A DNA stretch of 64,000 bases from Mesorhizobium sp. WSM3860 (GTDB lineage Bacteria > Pseudomonadota > Alphaproteobacteria > Rhizobiales > Rhizobiaceae). Shown here piece by piece: positions 17,453 through 26,466 of this stretch (position 1 is the first letter of the stretch; the number at the start of each line of letters is the position of its first letter). A program made the position numbers and the translations under genes. The notes under the pieces were generated by a model that worked only from the letters and a program-made list of their open reading frames with translations, did no database searches and was not told the DNA's origin. The stretch spans positions 186,001 through 250,000 of the forward strand of contig NZ_NSGF01000002.1 of NCBI RefSeq assembly GCF_002294995.1. Direction: 5' to 3'.

Positions 17453-18514
17453 GTGAGTTCAGATAAACCCCTTCGCGTTGTCGTTGCCGGCCTCGGCAAT
17501 ATGGGGCGCAGCCATGCGCTCGCCTATCACACCAATCCGGGCTTCGAGATCGCCGCGCTCGTCAACCGTTCCGACGTGCCGCTGCCGGATGGGCTCGCGG
17601 GCCACCGCATCAGGCGCTCCTTCGAGGAGGTGCTGCGCGAGGAGAAACCGGACGTCGCCGCCATCGCTACCTATTCCGACAGCCACGCCGACTATGCGGT
17701 GCGGGCGTTCGAGGCCGGCTGCCACGTCTTCGTCGAGAAGCCGCTGGCGACCACGGTGGCGGACGCACGGCGCGTCGTCGATGCCGCCAAGGCCAACGGC
17801 AGGAAGCTGGTGATCGGCTATATCCTGCGCCACCATCCGTCCTGGATCCGGCTGATAACCGAAGCGCGCAAGCTCGGCGGTCCCTACGTTTTCCGCATGA
17901 ACCTCAACCAGCAGTCCTCCGGCCACACCTGGGAAACGCACAAGCAGCTGATGCAGACCACCTCGCCGATCGTCGATTGCGGCGTGCATTATCTCGACGT
18001 GATGCTGCAGATCATCGATGCCAGACCGGTCGAGGTGCGCGGCATGGGGGTGCGGCTCAGCGATGAAGTGGCACCCTCGATGTATAATTACGGCCACCTG
18101 CAGGTGCTGTTCGAAGACGGCTCGGTCGGCTGGTACGAGGCCGGCTGGGGCCCGATGATTTCGGAGACCGCCTTCTTCGTGAAGGACGTGATGTCGCCCA
18201 AGGGCTGCGTGTCGATCGTCATGAAGGAGGGTGTGAAGTCCGACGACATCGATACCCATACCAAGACGTCGACGATCCGCCTGCACAGCGCCGCGACCGG
18301 AGCGGACGGCAAGTTCGCCAAAGAGGACGAGCTGCTGTCGATGGAAGGCGAGCCGGGGCACCAGGAACTCTGCGACCTCGAACAAGCCTTCCTGCTCAAG
18401 GCAATCCGCGAGGACATCGACCTGACCCGCCACATGGAGGACGCGGTGAAGTCGCTCGCCGTCTGCCTCGCCGCCGACCAGAGCGTGCGCACGGGCGCGC
18501 CAATCAAACTCTAG
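17453..18514 (+). CDS. Gfo/Idh/MocA-family oxidoreductase
   Basis: 353 residues starting at GTG (TTGGAGTAACCAG upstream). N-terminal Rossmann fold (VVVAGLGNMGRSHA), the family EKP motif (HVFVEKPLAT, ~94), and the C-terminal sheet domain with DCGVHYLDVM, whose His is the usual catalytic residue. These NAD(P)-dependent enzymes oxidise or epimerise sugars. Its position between permeases and ATPase suggests it acts on the imported sugar or a derivative. Substrate unknown. Confidence 0.85.
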   Translation: MSSDKPLRVVVAGLGNMGRSHALAYHTNPGFEIAALVNRSDVPLPDGLAGHRIRRSFEEVLREEKPDVAAIATYSDSHADYAVRAFEAGCHVFVEKPLATTVADARRVVDAAKANGRKLVIGYILRHHPSWIRLITEARKLGGPYVFRMNLNQQSSGHTWETHKQLMQTTSPIVDCGVHYLDVMLQIIDARPVEVRGMGVRLSDEVAPSMYNYGHLQVLFEDGSVGWYEAGWGPMISETAFFVKDVMSPKGCVSIVMKEGVKSDDIDTHTKTSTIRLHSAATGADGKFAKEDELLSMEGEPGHQELCDLEQAFLLKAIREDIDLTRHMEDAVKSLAVCLAADQSVRTGAPIKL

Positions 18515-18529
18515 AACAAGGACGAAGCC

Positions 18530-19528
<999 letters not shown>

Positions 19529-19539
19529 TACCGGCTTCG

Positions 19540-19722
19540 CCTTCTCCCCCTGTGGGAGAACGTGGATCGGCGCGCAGCGCCGAGACGGATGAGGGGTGCT
19601 GGAAGAAACGAGGCGCGAAAAGATCAGGTGATCTCAAGCGCTTAAGTCTGGAAAGCCGGGATCCTTCCAACACCCCTCATCCGGCCGCTTCGCGGCCACC
19701 TTCTCCCACAGGGGGAGAAGGG
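19540..19722. repeat. Dispersed palindromic element between convergent genes
   Basis: CCTTCTCCCCCTGTGGGAGA on the left mirrors TCTCCCACAGGGGGAGAAGG on the right, with GGATGAGGGGTG / CACCCCTCATCC inside. It fills the space between the convergent ATPase and FAH-family genes and could terminate both. The same arm type occurs inside the Mo-hydroxylase gene. Confidence 0.8.
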
Positions 19723-19732
19723 AGGCGGCGCC

Positions 19733-20578
19733 TTACTCGTCCGCCTTGAACGTCTGCTTCTGCTGGCCCATGCCTTCGATGCCGAGCTCGACGACGTCGC
19801 CCGCTTTGAGGAACACCGGCGGCTTCATGCCCAGCCCAACGCCGGGCGGCGTGCCGGTGGAGATGATGTCGCCGGGATGCAGCGACATGAACTGGCTGAG
19901 ATAGGAGACCAGATATTTGACGCCATAGACCATGGTCTTGGTCGAGCCGTTCTGCATGGTCTTGCCGTTGACGGTCAGCCACATTTTCAGGTTCTGCGGA
20001 TCCGCGATCTCGTCCTTGGTCACCAGCCACGGGCCGATCGGTCCAAAAGTGTCGCAGGACTTGCCCTTGGTCCACTGGCCCTGGCGCTCGGCCTGGAAGG
20101 CGCGCTCGGACACGTCGTGCGCGACGCAATAGCCGGCAACATAATCCAGCGCGTCGTCCTCGCTGACATACTTCGCCGTCTTGCCGATGACGACGCCGAG
20201 CTCAACTTCCCAGTCGGTCTTGACCGAGCCGCGCGGGATGAGCACGTCGTCATCCGGCCCGACGATGGCCGAACTCGCCTTCATGAAGATGATCGGCTCC
20301 GGCGGCACTGTGGCGCCGGTCTCGGCTGCGTGGTCGGAATAGTTGAGGCCAATGCAGATGAATTTTCCGGTGCCGGCGACGCAGGCGCCCATGCGTGGGC
20401 TACCGGGAACCGCTGGCAGCGATTTCGGATCGAGCTTCGAAAGCATGTCCAGCGAAGCCGGGTGGAGCGCCGTGCCGGCGATGTCGGCGACATAGGCCGA
20501 AAGGTCGCGGATCGTGCCATCCTGATCGAGCAGACCGGGACGCTCGCTCCCCACCTCGCCATAGCGCAGCAACTTCAT
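19733..20578 (-). CDS. Fumarylacetoacetate-hydrolase-family protein (acyl-pyruvate or 2,4-diketo sugar-acid hydrolase)
   Basis: 281 residues. The start at 20578 (MKLLRYGEVG) has GGTGGAGAG upstream. FAH fold with metal ligands in the pattern TDWEVELGVVIGK (E, E) and an Asp in VAHDVSERAF. The usual FAH core FICIGLNYSDHAAE and ISTGTPPGVGLGMKPP are present. Proteins of this type are often labelled ureidoglycolate lyase; several act on 2,4-diketo-3-deoxy sugar acids. The SDR upstream resembles 2-keto-3-deoxy-L-fuconate dehydrogenase, whose product such a hydrolase would cleave, so an L-fucose-type route is my preferred inference. Substrate unproven. Confidence 0.85.
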   Translation of the reverse strand: MKLLRYGEVGSERPGLLDQDGTIRDLSAYVADIAGTALHPASLDMLSKLDPKSLPAVPGSPRMGACVAGTGKFICIGLNYSDHAAETGATVPPEPIIFMKASSAIVGPDDDVLIPRGSVKTDWEVELGVVIGKTAKYVSEDDALDYVAGYCVAHDVSERAFQAERQGQWTKGKSCDTFGPIGPWLVTKDEIADPQNLKMWLTVNGKTMQNGSTKTMVYGVKYLVSYLSQFMSLHPGDIISTGTPPGVGLGMKPPVFLKAGDVVELGIEGMGQQKQTFKADE

Positions 20579-20816
20579 CTTTTCTCTCCACCTTGCGGCC
20601 AAAGACCGGTTTGCAAAACTTTCCGCCGCGACCTCATGCGAAAATCGGGCGGACCGTACCCATCAGCCTGATACCCCGCAAGCGCAGACTCCGCGCAGGC
20701 GGTCGGCAGGCTGGATTTTTCAGACTTTTCGATGCTTCCGATGAACGCGTAGGCCCGATCCGATCTTCCTGTTCGCCCACCGTTATTGCGAACTGCCACT
20801 ATTTTCGAAACGGGAG

Positions 20817-21548
20817 TCAGATCGACCAGCCGCCATCAATATTGTAGGCCTGCCCCGAAGTGTAGGTGGCGCCCGCCAGATAGACGGCGAGATCGGCGAT
20901 TTCTTCCGGCGTGCCCAGCCTTCCCATCGGCTGGCGGGCGATGAAGGCCGCGCGGGCCGCTTCGTAGTCCCCTTGGGCATGCATGCGGTCCTGCAGCGAC
21001 GGGCTTTCGACCGTGCCCGGACAGATGGCGTTGCAGCGGATGCCCTTGGCCACATAGTCGGCGGCGACCGCCTTGGTGAGGCCGACGACCGCCGCCTTGG
21101 TCAGGCCGTAGACGAAGCGGTTCGGCACGCCCTTCTGCGAACTCGCCAGCGATGCCATGTTGATGATCGAGCCGTCGCCGCGCTCCAGCATGCCGGGCAG
21201 CACCGCACGAATGGTGCGGATCATCGAGCGGACGTTGAGGTCGATCGCGAATTCGAGATCGGCATCGGTCATTTCGAGAATGGAGCCCGAATGGACGAAG
21301 CCGGCGCAATTGAACAGGACGTCGACCGGGCCGATCTCGGCAAAGGCCGATGCCACGGCGGCGTCACTGAGAACGTCGAGCTTGCGGGTTTTTATGCCGG
21401 CGGTGTCATCGAGCGCGGCCAAAAGCTGCTCGTTGATGTCGGTGGCGTGCACGGTGGCGCCCGCATTGGCAAAGGCCAGCGCGCTCGCGCGCCCGATGCC
21501 TTGCGCCGCCGCGGTGACCACGACGACTTTGCCTGCCAAATCCGCCAT
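20817..21548 (-). CDS. Short-chain dehydrogenase, BDH2 / 2-keto-3-deoxy-L-fuconate dehydrogenase-like
   Basis: 243 residues. The start at 21548 is preceded by GGAGGGAAGC. Cofactor motif VTAAAQGIG (11-19), D37 in HATDINE (NAD preference), NCAG (80-83), and the catalytic set S133, Y147, K151 (YGLTK). The stretch VLFNCAGFVHSGS and DLNVRSM are strikingly like human BDH2 and the Xanthomonas 2-keto-3-deoxy-L-fuconate dehydrogenase. It lies 238 bases upstream of the FAH-family gene in the same direction; I see no other feature in that gap. Confidence 0.85.
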   Translation of the reverse strand: MADLAGKVVVVTAAAQGIGRASALAFANAGATVHATDINEQLLAALDDTAGIKTRKLDVLSDAAVASAFAEIGPVDVLFNCAGFVHSGSILEMTDADLEFAIDLNVRSMIRTIRAVLPGMLERGDGSIINMASLASSQKGVPNRFVYGLTKAAVVGLTKAVAADYVAKGIRCNAICPGTVESPSLQDRMHAQGDYEAARAAFIARQPMGRLGTPEEIADLAVYLAGATYTSGQAYNIDGGWSI

Positions 21549-21702
21549 GCTTCCCTCCGGTATCACAAGCTTTCTTAGTGGCGGCCAGAAGGGATGCAAT
21601 GTGCCAGGCGAGCCTGTCCCCTGATTGCCATTCCGCAGGCCAATTGTTTTTTCTGGTTAAAGAACACATGACGACGCGTCAAGCCTGGAAGCCTGCGGCA
21701 AA

Positions 21703-21721
21703 CGCGCCGATTTGCGGCGCG
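21703..21721 (-). terminator. Weak hairpin after the aldehyde dehydrogenase gene
   Basis: A 6-bp G+C stem (CGCGCC / GGCGCG) lies 27 bases downstream of the leftward ALDH stop. There is no clear T tract, so a terminator role is tentative. Confidence 0.3.
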
Positions 21722-21747
21722 CATGCCACGTCGGCCCTGGAACGCGC

Positions 21748-24123
21748 TTAGTCGCCGTAAGGCACCCAGACGTTCTTGACCTCGATGGCGCGGCGCAGGA
21801 AGGCCTCGCCAGCCGCCTCGCTCGATGTCCAGTCGAGACTGCGGCCATTGCCGGTCCAGACGCGCTTCAGATTGCCGATAGAATCGGCCTCCGCCTTGGC
21901 GCAGGTGTCGGCATCGGCGAACACCCAGAGTCCGTCGACATCGTCGTGCTTGGCCAGAACGCCGCAAAGCTCGGCGCTGCGGCCGGTGACGATGTTGATG
22001 GCGCCGGCCGGAATGTCGGAATATTCGATGACCTGATAGAGATCCGTGGCTAAAAGCGGGTGACGCTCGGACGGGACGGCGATCACGGCGTTGCCCATGG
22101 CGAGCGCCGGCGCCACCAGCGAGATGAAGCCGAGCAACGGCTGATTGTCCGGCGCAACGATGCCGATGACGCCGACAGGCTCGTGCAGCGCAAGCGTCAC
22201 GGCGCGGGCCGGCGGCTGGTGGACGCGGCCCTCGAACTTGTCGGTGAGGCCGGCATAGAGGAACAGCCGCTCGATCGATTGTTCGACTTCTTCCCGAGCC
22301 GCCTTGGCGGTGACGCCGGTGAGTTGGACAAGGCGGGAGGCAAACTCGTCGGCGCGGCCGGAAAGGTTTTCCGCGAAATAGTAGAGCACCTGGCTGCGGT
22401 TAAAGGCCGTCGCATCCGGCCAGGCCTTGCAGGCGCGTGCGGCGGCGACCGCGTCGCGGATATCCTTGCGGTTGCCAAGACCGACTTCGCCCGCAAGCTT
22501 GCCCTTGGCGTTGGCGACGGCCAGCGAATAATTGCCGTCCGGGCGCACCTGCTTGCCGCCGATGAACAGCTTTGCCGTGCGGTCGATTGCCGTGCCGTCG
22601 GCTTGCTCGACGGGCTGGGCCGAGCCGGCCGCGTCCGGTTTGATCACCGGACCGACCGGCAGTTTTGCCGCTAGATATTCGAACATCCCTTCCCGTCCGC
22701 CTTCGCGACCGAAGCCGCTTTCGCGATAACCGCCGAAGCCACAGGCAGCATCGAACATGTTGGTGCCGTTGACCCAGACAACGCCGGCCTTCAATTGCGG
22801 CGCGACATGCAAAGCGAGATTGACGTTCTCGCTCCACACCGAAGCTGCAAGGCCGTAACGCGTGTTGTTGGCCAGTTCGATCGCCTCCTCGGTGTTGCGG
22901 AAGCTCATGGTCGCCAACACCGGCCCGAACACCTCCTCCTGCGCCAGGATATTAGCCGGCGAAACTGAGGTGGCGAGCGTCGGCAGGTGATAATAGCCCG
23001 TCGTCGGCAAGGCAGCGTCCGGCTGCCAGCAAGCGGCGCCCTGCCTGGCACCCTCGGCGATCAGGCCCTTGACGCGGTCGAGCTGCGTGCGGTCGACCAG
23101 CGGCCCGATATCGGTGTTCTTATCGAGCGGGCTGCCGACGCGCAGGCGGCTCATCCTGACCTTGACCTTGGCAATGAAGGCTTCCGCAATACCTTCCTGC
23201 ACCAGCAGCCGCGAGCCGGCGCAGCAGACCTGCCCCTGGTTGAACCAGATGCCGTCGACCAGACCCTCGACGGCGCTGTCGAGGTCGGCATCCTCGAAAA
23301 CGATGAAGGCCGATTTGCCGCCGAGCTCCAGCGACAGTTTTTTGCCCGATCCGGCCGTCGCCTTGCGGATGATCTTGCCGACCTCGGAGGAACCGGTGAA
23401 GGCGATCTTCTGGACGCCGGGATGGTTGACGATCGCAGCCCCCGCCTCCGGTCCGCCCTGGACGATGTTGACCACGCCTTTCGGCACGCCGGCGCGCTCG
23501 CAGATTTCGGCGAACAGAATCGCGGTGAGCGGTGTGAATTCGGCCGGCTTCAGCACGACCGTGCAGCCGGCGGCAAGTGCAGGCGCAATCTTCCAGGCCA
23601 GCATCAGCAGCGGGAAGTTCCACGGAATGACCTGTCCGACGACGCCGACCGCCTTGTGGTCGGGAAAATCCTTCTCGAGCGTCTGCGCCCAGCCGGCATG
23701 ATGGATGAAATGGCGGATCGCCAGCGGCACGTCGATGTCGCTGCTCTCGCGGATCGGCTTGCCGTTGTCGATCGATTCCAACACCGCGAACAGGCGCTGA
23801 TGGCGCTGCATGGCGCGGCCGATGGCATAGAGCACTTTGGCTCTGGCGTAGCCCGAGGATGCCGACCATTTTGGCAGCGCCTTTGCTGCCGCGGCGACCG
23901 CGGCGTCGATGTCGCCAGCACCCGCATCCGAGATCTTCGCCAGGACCTTGCCGGACGACGGCTCGCCGGTATCGAAAGTCTTGCCGCTTGCCGCCGCCTT
24001 CCACGCGCCGTCGATGAACAGCGCCTTGGAGAAATCGCGGCCGGCGAGCCAGGCATCGGCCTCGTTGCGGGCTTCCGGCGCCGGACCGTATTCCATGGCG
24101 TGATAGCGTTCGAGGATGTTCAT
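21748..24123 (-). CDS. Two-domain aldehyde dehydrogenase (ALDH16-type)
   Basis: 791 residues, about 1.6 times a normal ALDH. The N-terminal half is a complete enzyme: VIPWNFPLLML, TGSSEVGK, the general base E in LELGGKSAF (~266), and catalytic C300 in NQGQVCCAGSR. After ~500 the chain starts a second ALDH-like unit (KLFIGGKQVRPDG, EPVGVIGIVAPDNQPLLGF, MGNAVIAVPS) that lacks the GQ-x-C catalytic segment. The layout and length match the ALDH16 family. deoC lies upstream in the same direction, so oxidation of the acetaldehyde made by DeoC is the likely role (inference). AGGAG precedes the ATG. Confidence 0.9.
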   Translation of the reverse strand: MNILERYHAMEYGPAPEARNEADAWLAGRDFSKALFIDGAWKAAASGKTFDTGEPSSGKVLAKISDAGAGDIDAAVAAAAKALPKWSASSGYARAKVLYAIGRAMQRHQRLFAVLESIDNGKPIRESSDIDVPLAIRHFIHHAGWAQTLEKDFPDHKAVGVVGQVIPWNFPLLMLAWKIAPALAAGCTVVLKPAEFTPLTAILFAEICERAGVPKGVVNIVQGGPEAGAAIVNHPGVQKIAFTGSSEVGKIIRKATAGSGKKLSLELGGKSAFIVFEDADLDSAVEGLVDGIWFNQGQVCCAGSRLLVQEGIAEAFIAKVKVRMSRLRVGSPLDKNTDIGPLVDRTQLDRVKGLIAEGARQGAACWQPDAALPTTGYYHLPTLATSVSPANILAQEEVFGPVLATMSFRNTEEAIELANNTRYGLAASVWSENVNLALHVAPQLKAGVVWVNGTNMFDAACGFGGYRESGFGREGGREGMFEYLAAKLPVGPVIKPDAAGSAQPVEQADGTAIDRTAKLFIGGKQVRPDGNYSLAVANAKGKLAGEVGLGNRKDIRDAVAAARACKAWPDATAFNRSQVLYYFAENLSGRADEFASRLVQLTGVTAKAAREEVEQSIERLFLYAGLTDKFEGRVHQPPARAVTLALHEPVGVIGIVAPDNQPLLGFISLVAPALAMGNAVIAVPSERHPLLATDLYQVIEYSDIPAGAINIVTGRSAELCGVLAKHDDVDGLWVFADADTCAKAEADSIGNLKRVWTGNGRSLDWTSSEAAGEAFLRRAIEVKNVWVPYGD

Positions 24124-24170
24124 GGCGCGGCTCCTGAGGGAGATTTTCTTCGAGGAAGGCGTTCCTTCGC

Positions 24171-24215
24171 GCCCCCCTCTGTCCTGCCGGACATCTCCCC
24201 CACAAGGGGAGAGAT
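24171..24215. repeat. Single arm of a dispersed palindromic element
   Basis: CCCCCCTCTGTCCTGCCGGA plus a CTCCCC/GGGGAG hairpin matches one arm of the elements at 43229 and 46404. The mirrored arm is absent. It lies between deoC and the ALDH gene. Confidence 0.6.
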
Positions 24216-24226
24216 CGGCTATCGGC

Positions 24227-25276
24227 TTAAGCCATCGCGTGGCGATGGTTGGCCGAGTAGTGCCCGGTCAGATGATGCTCGAGCTGACGCTCAATGTCGG
24301 TGAGCAGGCTGGAGGCGCCGAAGCGGAACAGCTCCGGCTCGAGCCAGGGCCGGCCAAGCTCTTCCTTCATCAGCACCAGCCAGTCGAGCGAGACCTTCGC
24401 GGTGGAAATGCCGCCGGCCGGCTTGAAGCCGATCAGATAGCCGGTCTCCTCGAAATAGGCGCGAATGGCGCGCACCATGGCAAGCCCGACGGGAAGCGTG
24501 GCGTTGACGCTTTCCTTGCCGGTCGAGGTTTTGATGAAATCGGCGCCCGCCATCATCGCCACCATCGAGGCGAGCATGACGTTGCGCAGGGTGGCGAGAT
24601 CGCCGGTGCCAAGGATGACCTTGAGATGGGCATCGCCGCAGGCGGCACGCATGGCGACGATCTCGTTGAACAGCTCGCGCCATTTCGCGCCGTAAACCAG
24701 CCCGCGCGGGATGACAACGTCGATCTCGTCGGCGCCGTCCTTCACCGAGGCCTCGATCTCCTGCAGGCGCGTCGAGAGCGGCGCAAGGCCGTGCGGGAAC
24801 GCTGTGGAGACAGCCGCGACATGGATGCCTGTGCCGCGCACGGCATCGACCGCGGTGGCGACGAACGGATGATAGACGCAGACCGCGGCCGGGCGCATGG
24901 TTTCGCCGGCGATGCCGAGGCCCTCGACGATATCCCAGCGCAGCGGATTGATCGCCTTGGCGCAGAGCCGGCGCACGCGCTCGTCGGTGTCGTTGGAATT
25001 CAGCGTGGTCAGGTCCATGCAGGCGATCGCGCGCAGCAGCCAGGCGGCCTGGTTGTCGGCCTTTATCGAGCGCCGCTTGGTGAGGGTCGCGACGCGGCGC
25101 TCCAGCGCCGAGCGGTTGACGCTGCGCACGGATTCGAGGAAGCCGAGGTCCAGCTTCATGCCAGGATTGCGGGCAATGCCGTGCTCAAGCGGCATCGGCG
25201 TGTTGGCGGCGGCACGCGCCGGCAGCGGCATGATCTTGGACGCGCCTGCGCCGGCCTCGCGGATGGTGCTGCTCAT
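24227..25276 (-). CDS. deoC: Deoxyribose-phosphate aldolase
   Basis: Cleaves 2-deoxyribose 5-phosphate to acetaldehyde and glyceraldehyde 3-phosphate in deoxynucleoside catabolism. 349 residues, ~80 longer than E. coli DeoC because of an N-terminal extension. Start at 25276 (MSSTIREAG) after AAGGGCAGGAG. The class I aldolase residues are intact: Asp in DEIDVVIPRG, Schiff-base K249 in DFIKTSTGK, and the second Lys in GFKPAGGI. It precedes the ALDH16-type gene by ~100 bases. Confidence 0.93.
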   Translation of the reverse strand: MSSTIREAGAGASKIMPLPARAAANTPMPLEHGIARNPGMKLDLGFLESVRSVNRSALERRVATLTKRRSIKADNQAAWLLRAIACMDLTTLNSNDTDERVRRLCAKAINPLRWDIVEGLGIAGETMRPAAVCVYHPFVATAVDAVRGTGIHVAAVSTAFPHGLAPLSTRLQEIEASVKDGADEIDVVIPRGLVYGAKWRELFNEIVAMRAACGDAHLKVILGTGDLATLRNVMLASMVAMMAGADFIKTSTGKESVNATLPVGLAMVRAIRAYFEETGYLIGFKPAGGISTAKVSLDWLVLMKEELGRPWLEPELFRFGASSLLTDIERQLEHHLTGHYSANHRHAMA

Positions 25277-25382
25277 CTCCTGCCCTTTCATTCAGCGACG
25301 TGCACTGAAGATAGCTCGCGAAGCTGTCCTTCACGAGTCCTTCAGTGGCTCATAGCGGAAAAAGGCGGCAAAAGCAGTAGGT

Positions 25383-25402
25383 TTTTGACCGTATGGTCAA
25401 AA
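25383..25402. promoter_or_regulatory. RutR-like palindromic operator upstream of deoC
   Basis: Inverted repeat TTTTGACC-GTAT-GGTCAAAA. Its core TTGACCGTATGGTCAA differs by one base from the E. coli RutR consensus TTGACCA-NN-TGGTCAA. It lies ~107 bases before the deoC start and 17 bases after the fpr stop, so a terminator role for fpr is the alternative. Confidence 0.45.
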
Positions 25403-25418
25403 CACCGGGAGACGCGCC

Positions 25419-26246
25419 TCAGCCGACGAAGGCGCGCTCGACGACGAAGCTGGCGGGATGGCTGAGCGAGCCCTCCTCGAAGCCGAGGCTTTCGGCGAGC
25501 TCCTTGACGTCCTTCAGCATGTGCATCGAGCCGCAGATCATGATGCGGTCGGTCTCGGGGTTGAGCTTGTCGATACCGAGGTCGGAATAGAACTTGCCCG
25601 AGCCGATCAGCGCCGTGATACGACCCATGCGCGCCGACTCCTCGCGGGTCGTCGAATTGTAGAGCGTGACGCGGCCGCCGGTGAGTTCGCCGATCAGCGG
25701 ATCGGTCTCGAGCGCAGCCACCAGTTCCTGGCCGTAGGTGAGCTCGGCATTGTCGCGACAGGTGTGGGTGAGGATCACCTGATCGAACTTCTCATAAGTG
25801 TCGGGGTCGCGCAGCAGGCTGGCGAAAGGCGCGATGCCGGTGCCGGTCGAAATCATGAACACGCGCCTGGCAGGCGTCAGCGCGTCCAGCACCAGCGTGC
25901 CGGTCGACTTCTGGCGCATGATGACGGTGTCGCCGACCTCGATTTTCTGAAGCTCCGAGGTCAAAGGACCGTCCGGGACCTTGATCGAGAAGAATTCGAG
26001 CTCGTCGTCCCAGGCGGGGCTGGCGACGGAATAGGCGCGGAAGATCGGCTTCTCGGCATTGGGCAGACCGATCATGACGAACTCGCCGGAGCGGAAGCGC
26101 AGCGACTGCGGGCGGGTGATGCGGAACGAGAACAGGCGGTCGGTGTAATGCTTCACCGATACCACGGTCTCGGCATAGACATTGGCCGGGATCGGGAACT
26201 GCAGCGGCTTTGCGCCGGTGAGGTTCAACGCGGATGTCGTGTTCAT
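25419..26246 (-). CDS. fpr: Ferredoxin/flavodoxin-NADP+ reductase
   Basis: 275 residues; transfers electrons between NADPH and ferredoxin or flavodoxin in the cytosol. FAD-binding RAYSVASP (R-x-Y-S), NADP-binding ISTGTGIAPFASLL, the ICGSMHMLKD motif, and the bacterial C-terminal tail VVERAFVG that stacks near the flavin. The start at 26246 (MNTTSALNLTG) is chosen over 26288 by family fit; the Shine-Dalgarno is poor. Divergent from hyuA. It could supply reduced ferredoxin to the ring reductase encoded at 32168-33709, although it is also a common housekeeping gene. Confidence 0.92.
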   Translation of the reverse strand: MNTTSALNLTGAKPLQFPIPANVYAETVVSVKHYTDRLFSFRITRPQSLRFRSGEFVMIGLPNAEKPIFRAYSVASPAWDDELEFFSIKVPDGPLTSELQKIEVGDTVIMRQKSTGTLVLDALTPARRVFMISTGTGIAPFASLLRDPDTYEKFDQVILTHTCRDNAELTYGQELVAALETDPLIGELTGGRVTLYNSTTREESARMGRITALIGSGKFYSDLGIDKLNPETDRIMICGSMHMLKDVKELAESLGFEEGSLSHPASFVVERAFVG

Positions 26247-26371
26247 CAAACCCAACTTTCCGGCGCGGACGCGAGGCGCTGGCGCCAAACTTTCTCCTGC
26301 GCGCCCGAACGGTCAGGTTCCGACGTGCTCTCTGCACACTGCCAAGCGGTAAGCTCTTGTGTCCGGAATTT

Positions 26372-26388
26372 ATTAGTATACAAATGAT
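26372..26388. promoter_or_regulatory. Candidate MarR-type operator upstream of hyuA
   Basis: ATTAGTATACAAATGAT, whose first 14 bases form a near-perfect palindrome (ATTWGTATACWAAT). Fifteen of 17 bases recur at 37542-37558 before the Mo-hydroxylase operon. It lies 78 bases before hyuA in a locally A+T-rich stretch of the fpr-hyuA divergent region. Confidence 0.5.
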
Positions 26389-26466
26389 CTTCAGGTCAAG
26401 ATGGCAGCGTAAAACGGCTTTCCAAACCGAGGCATATCCGTAGTCCTGGCATTTCGGGTTTCGGCG

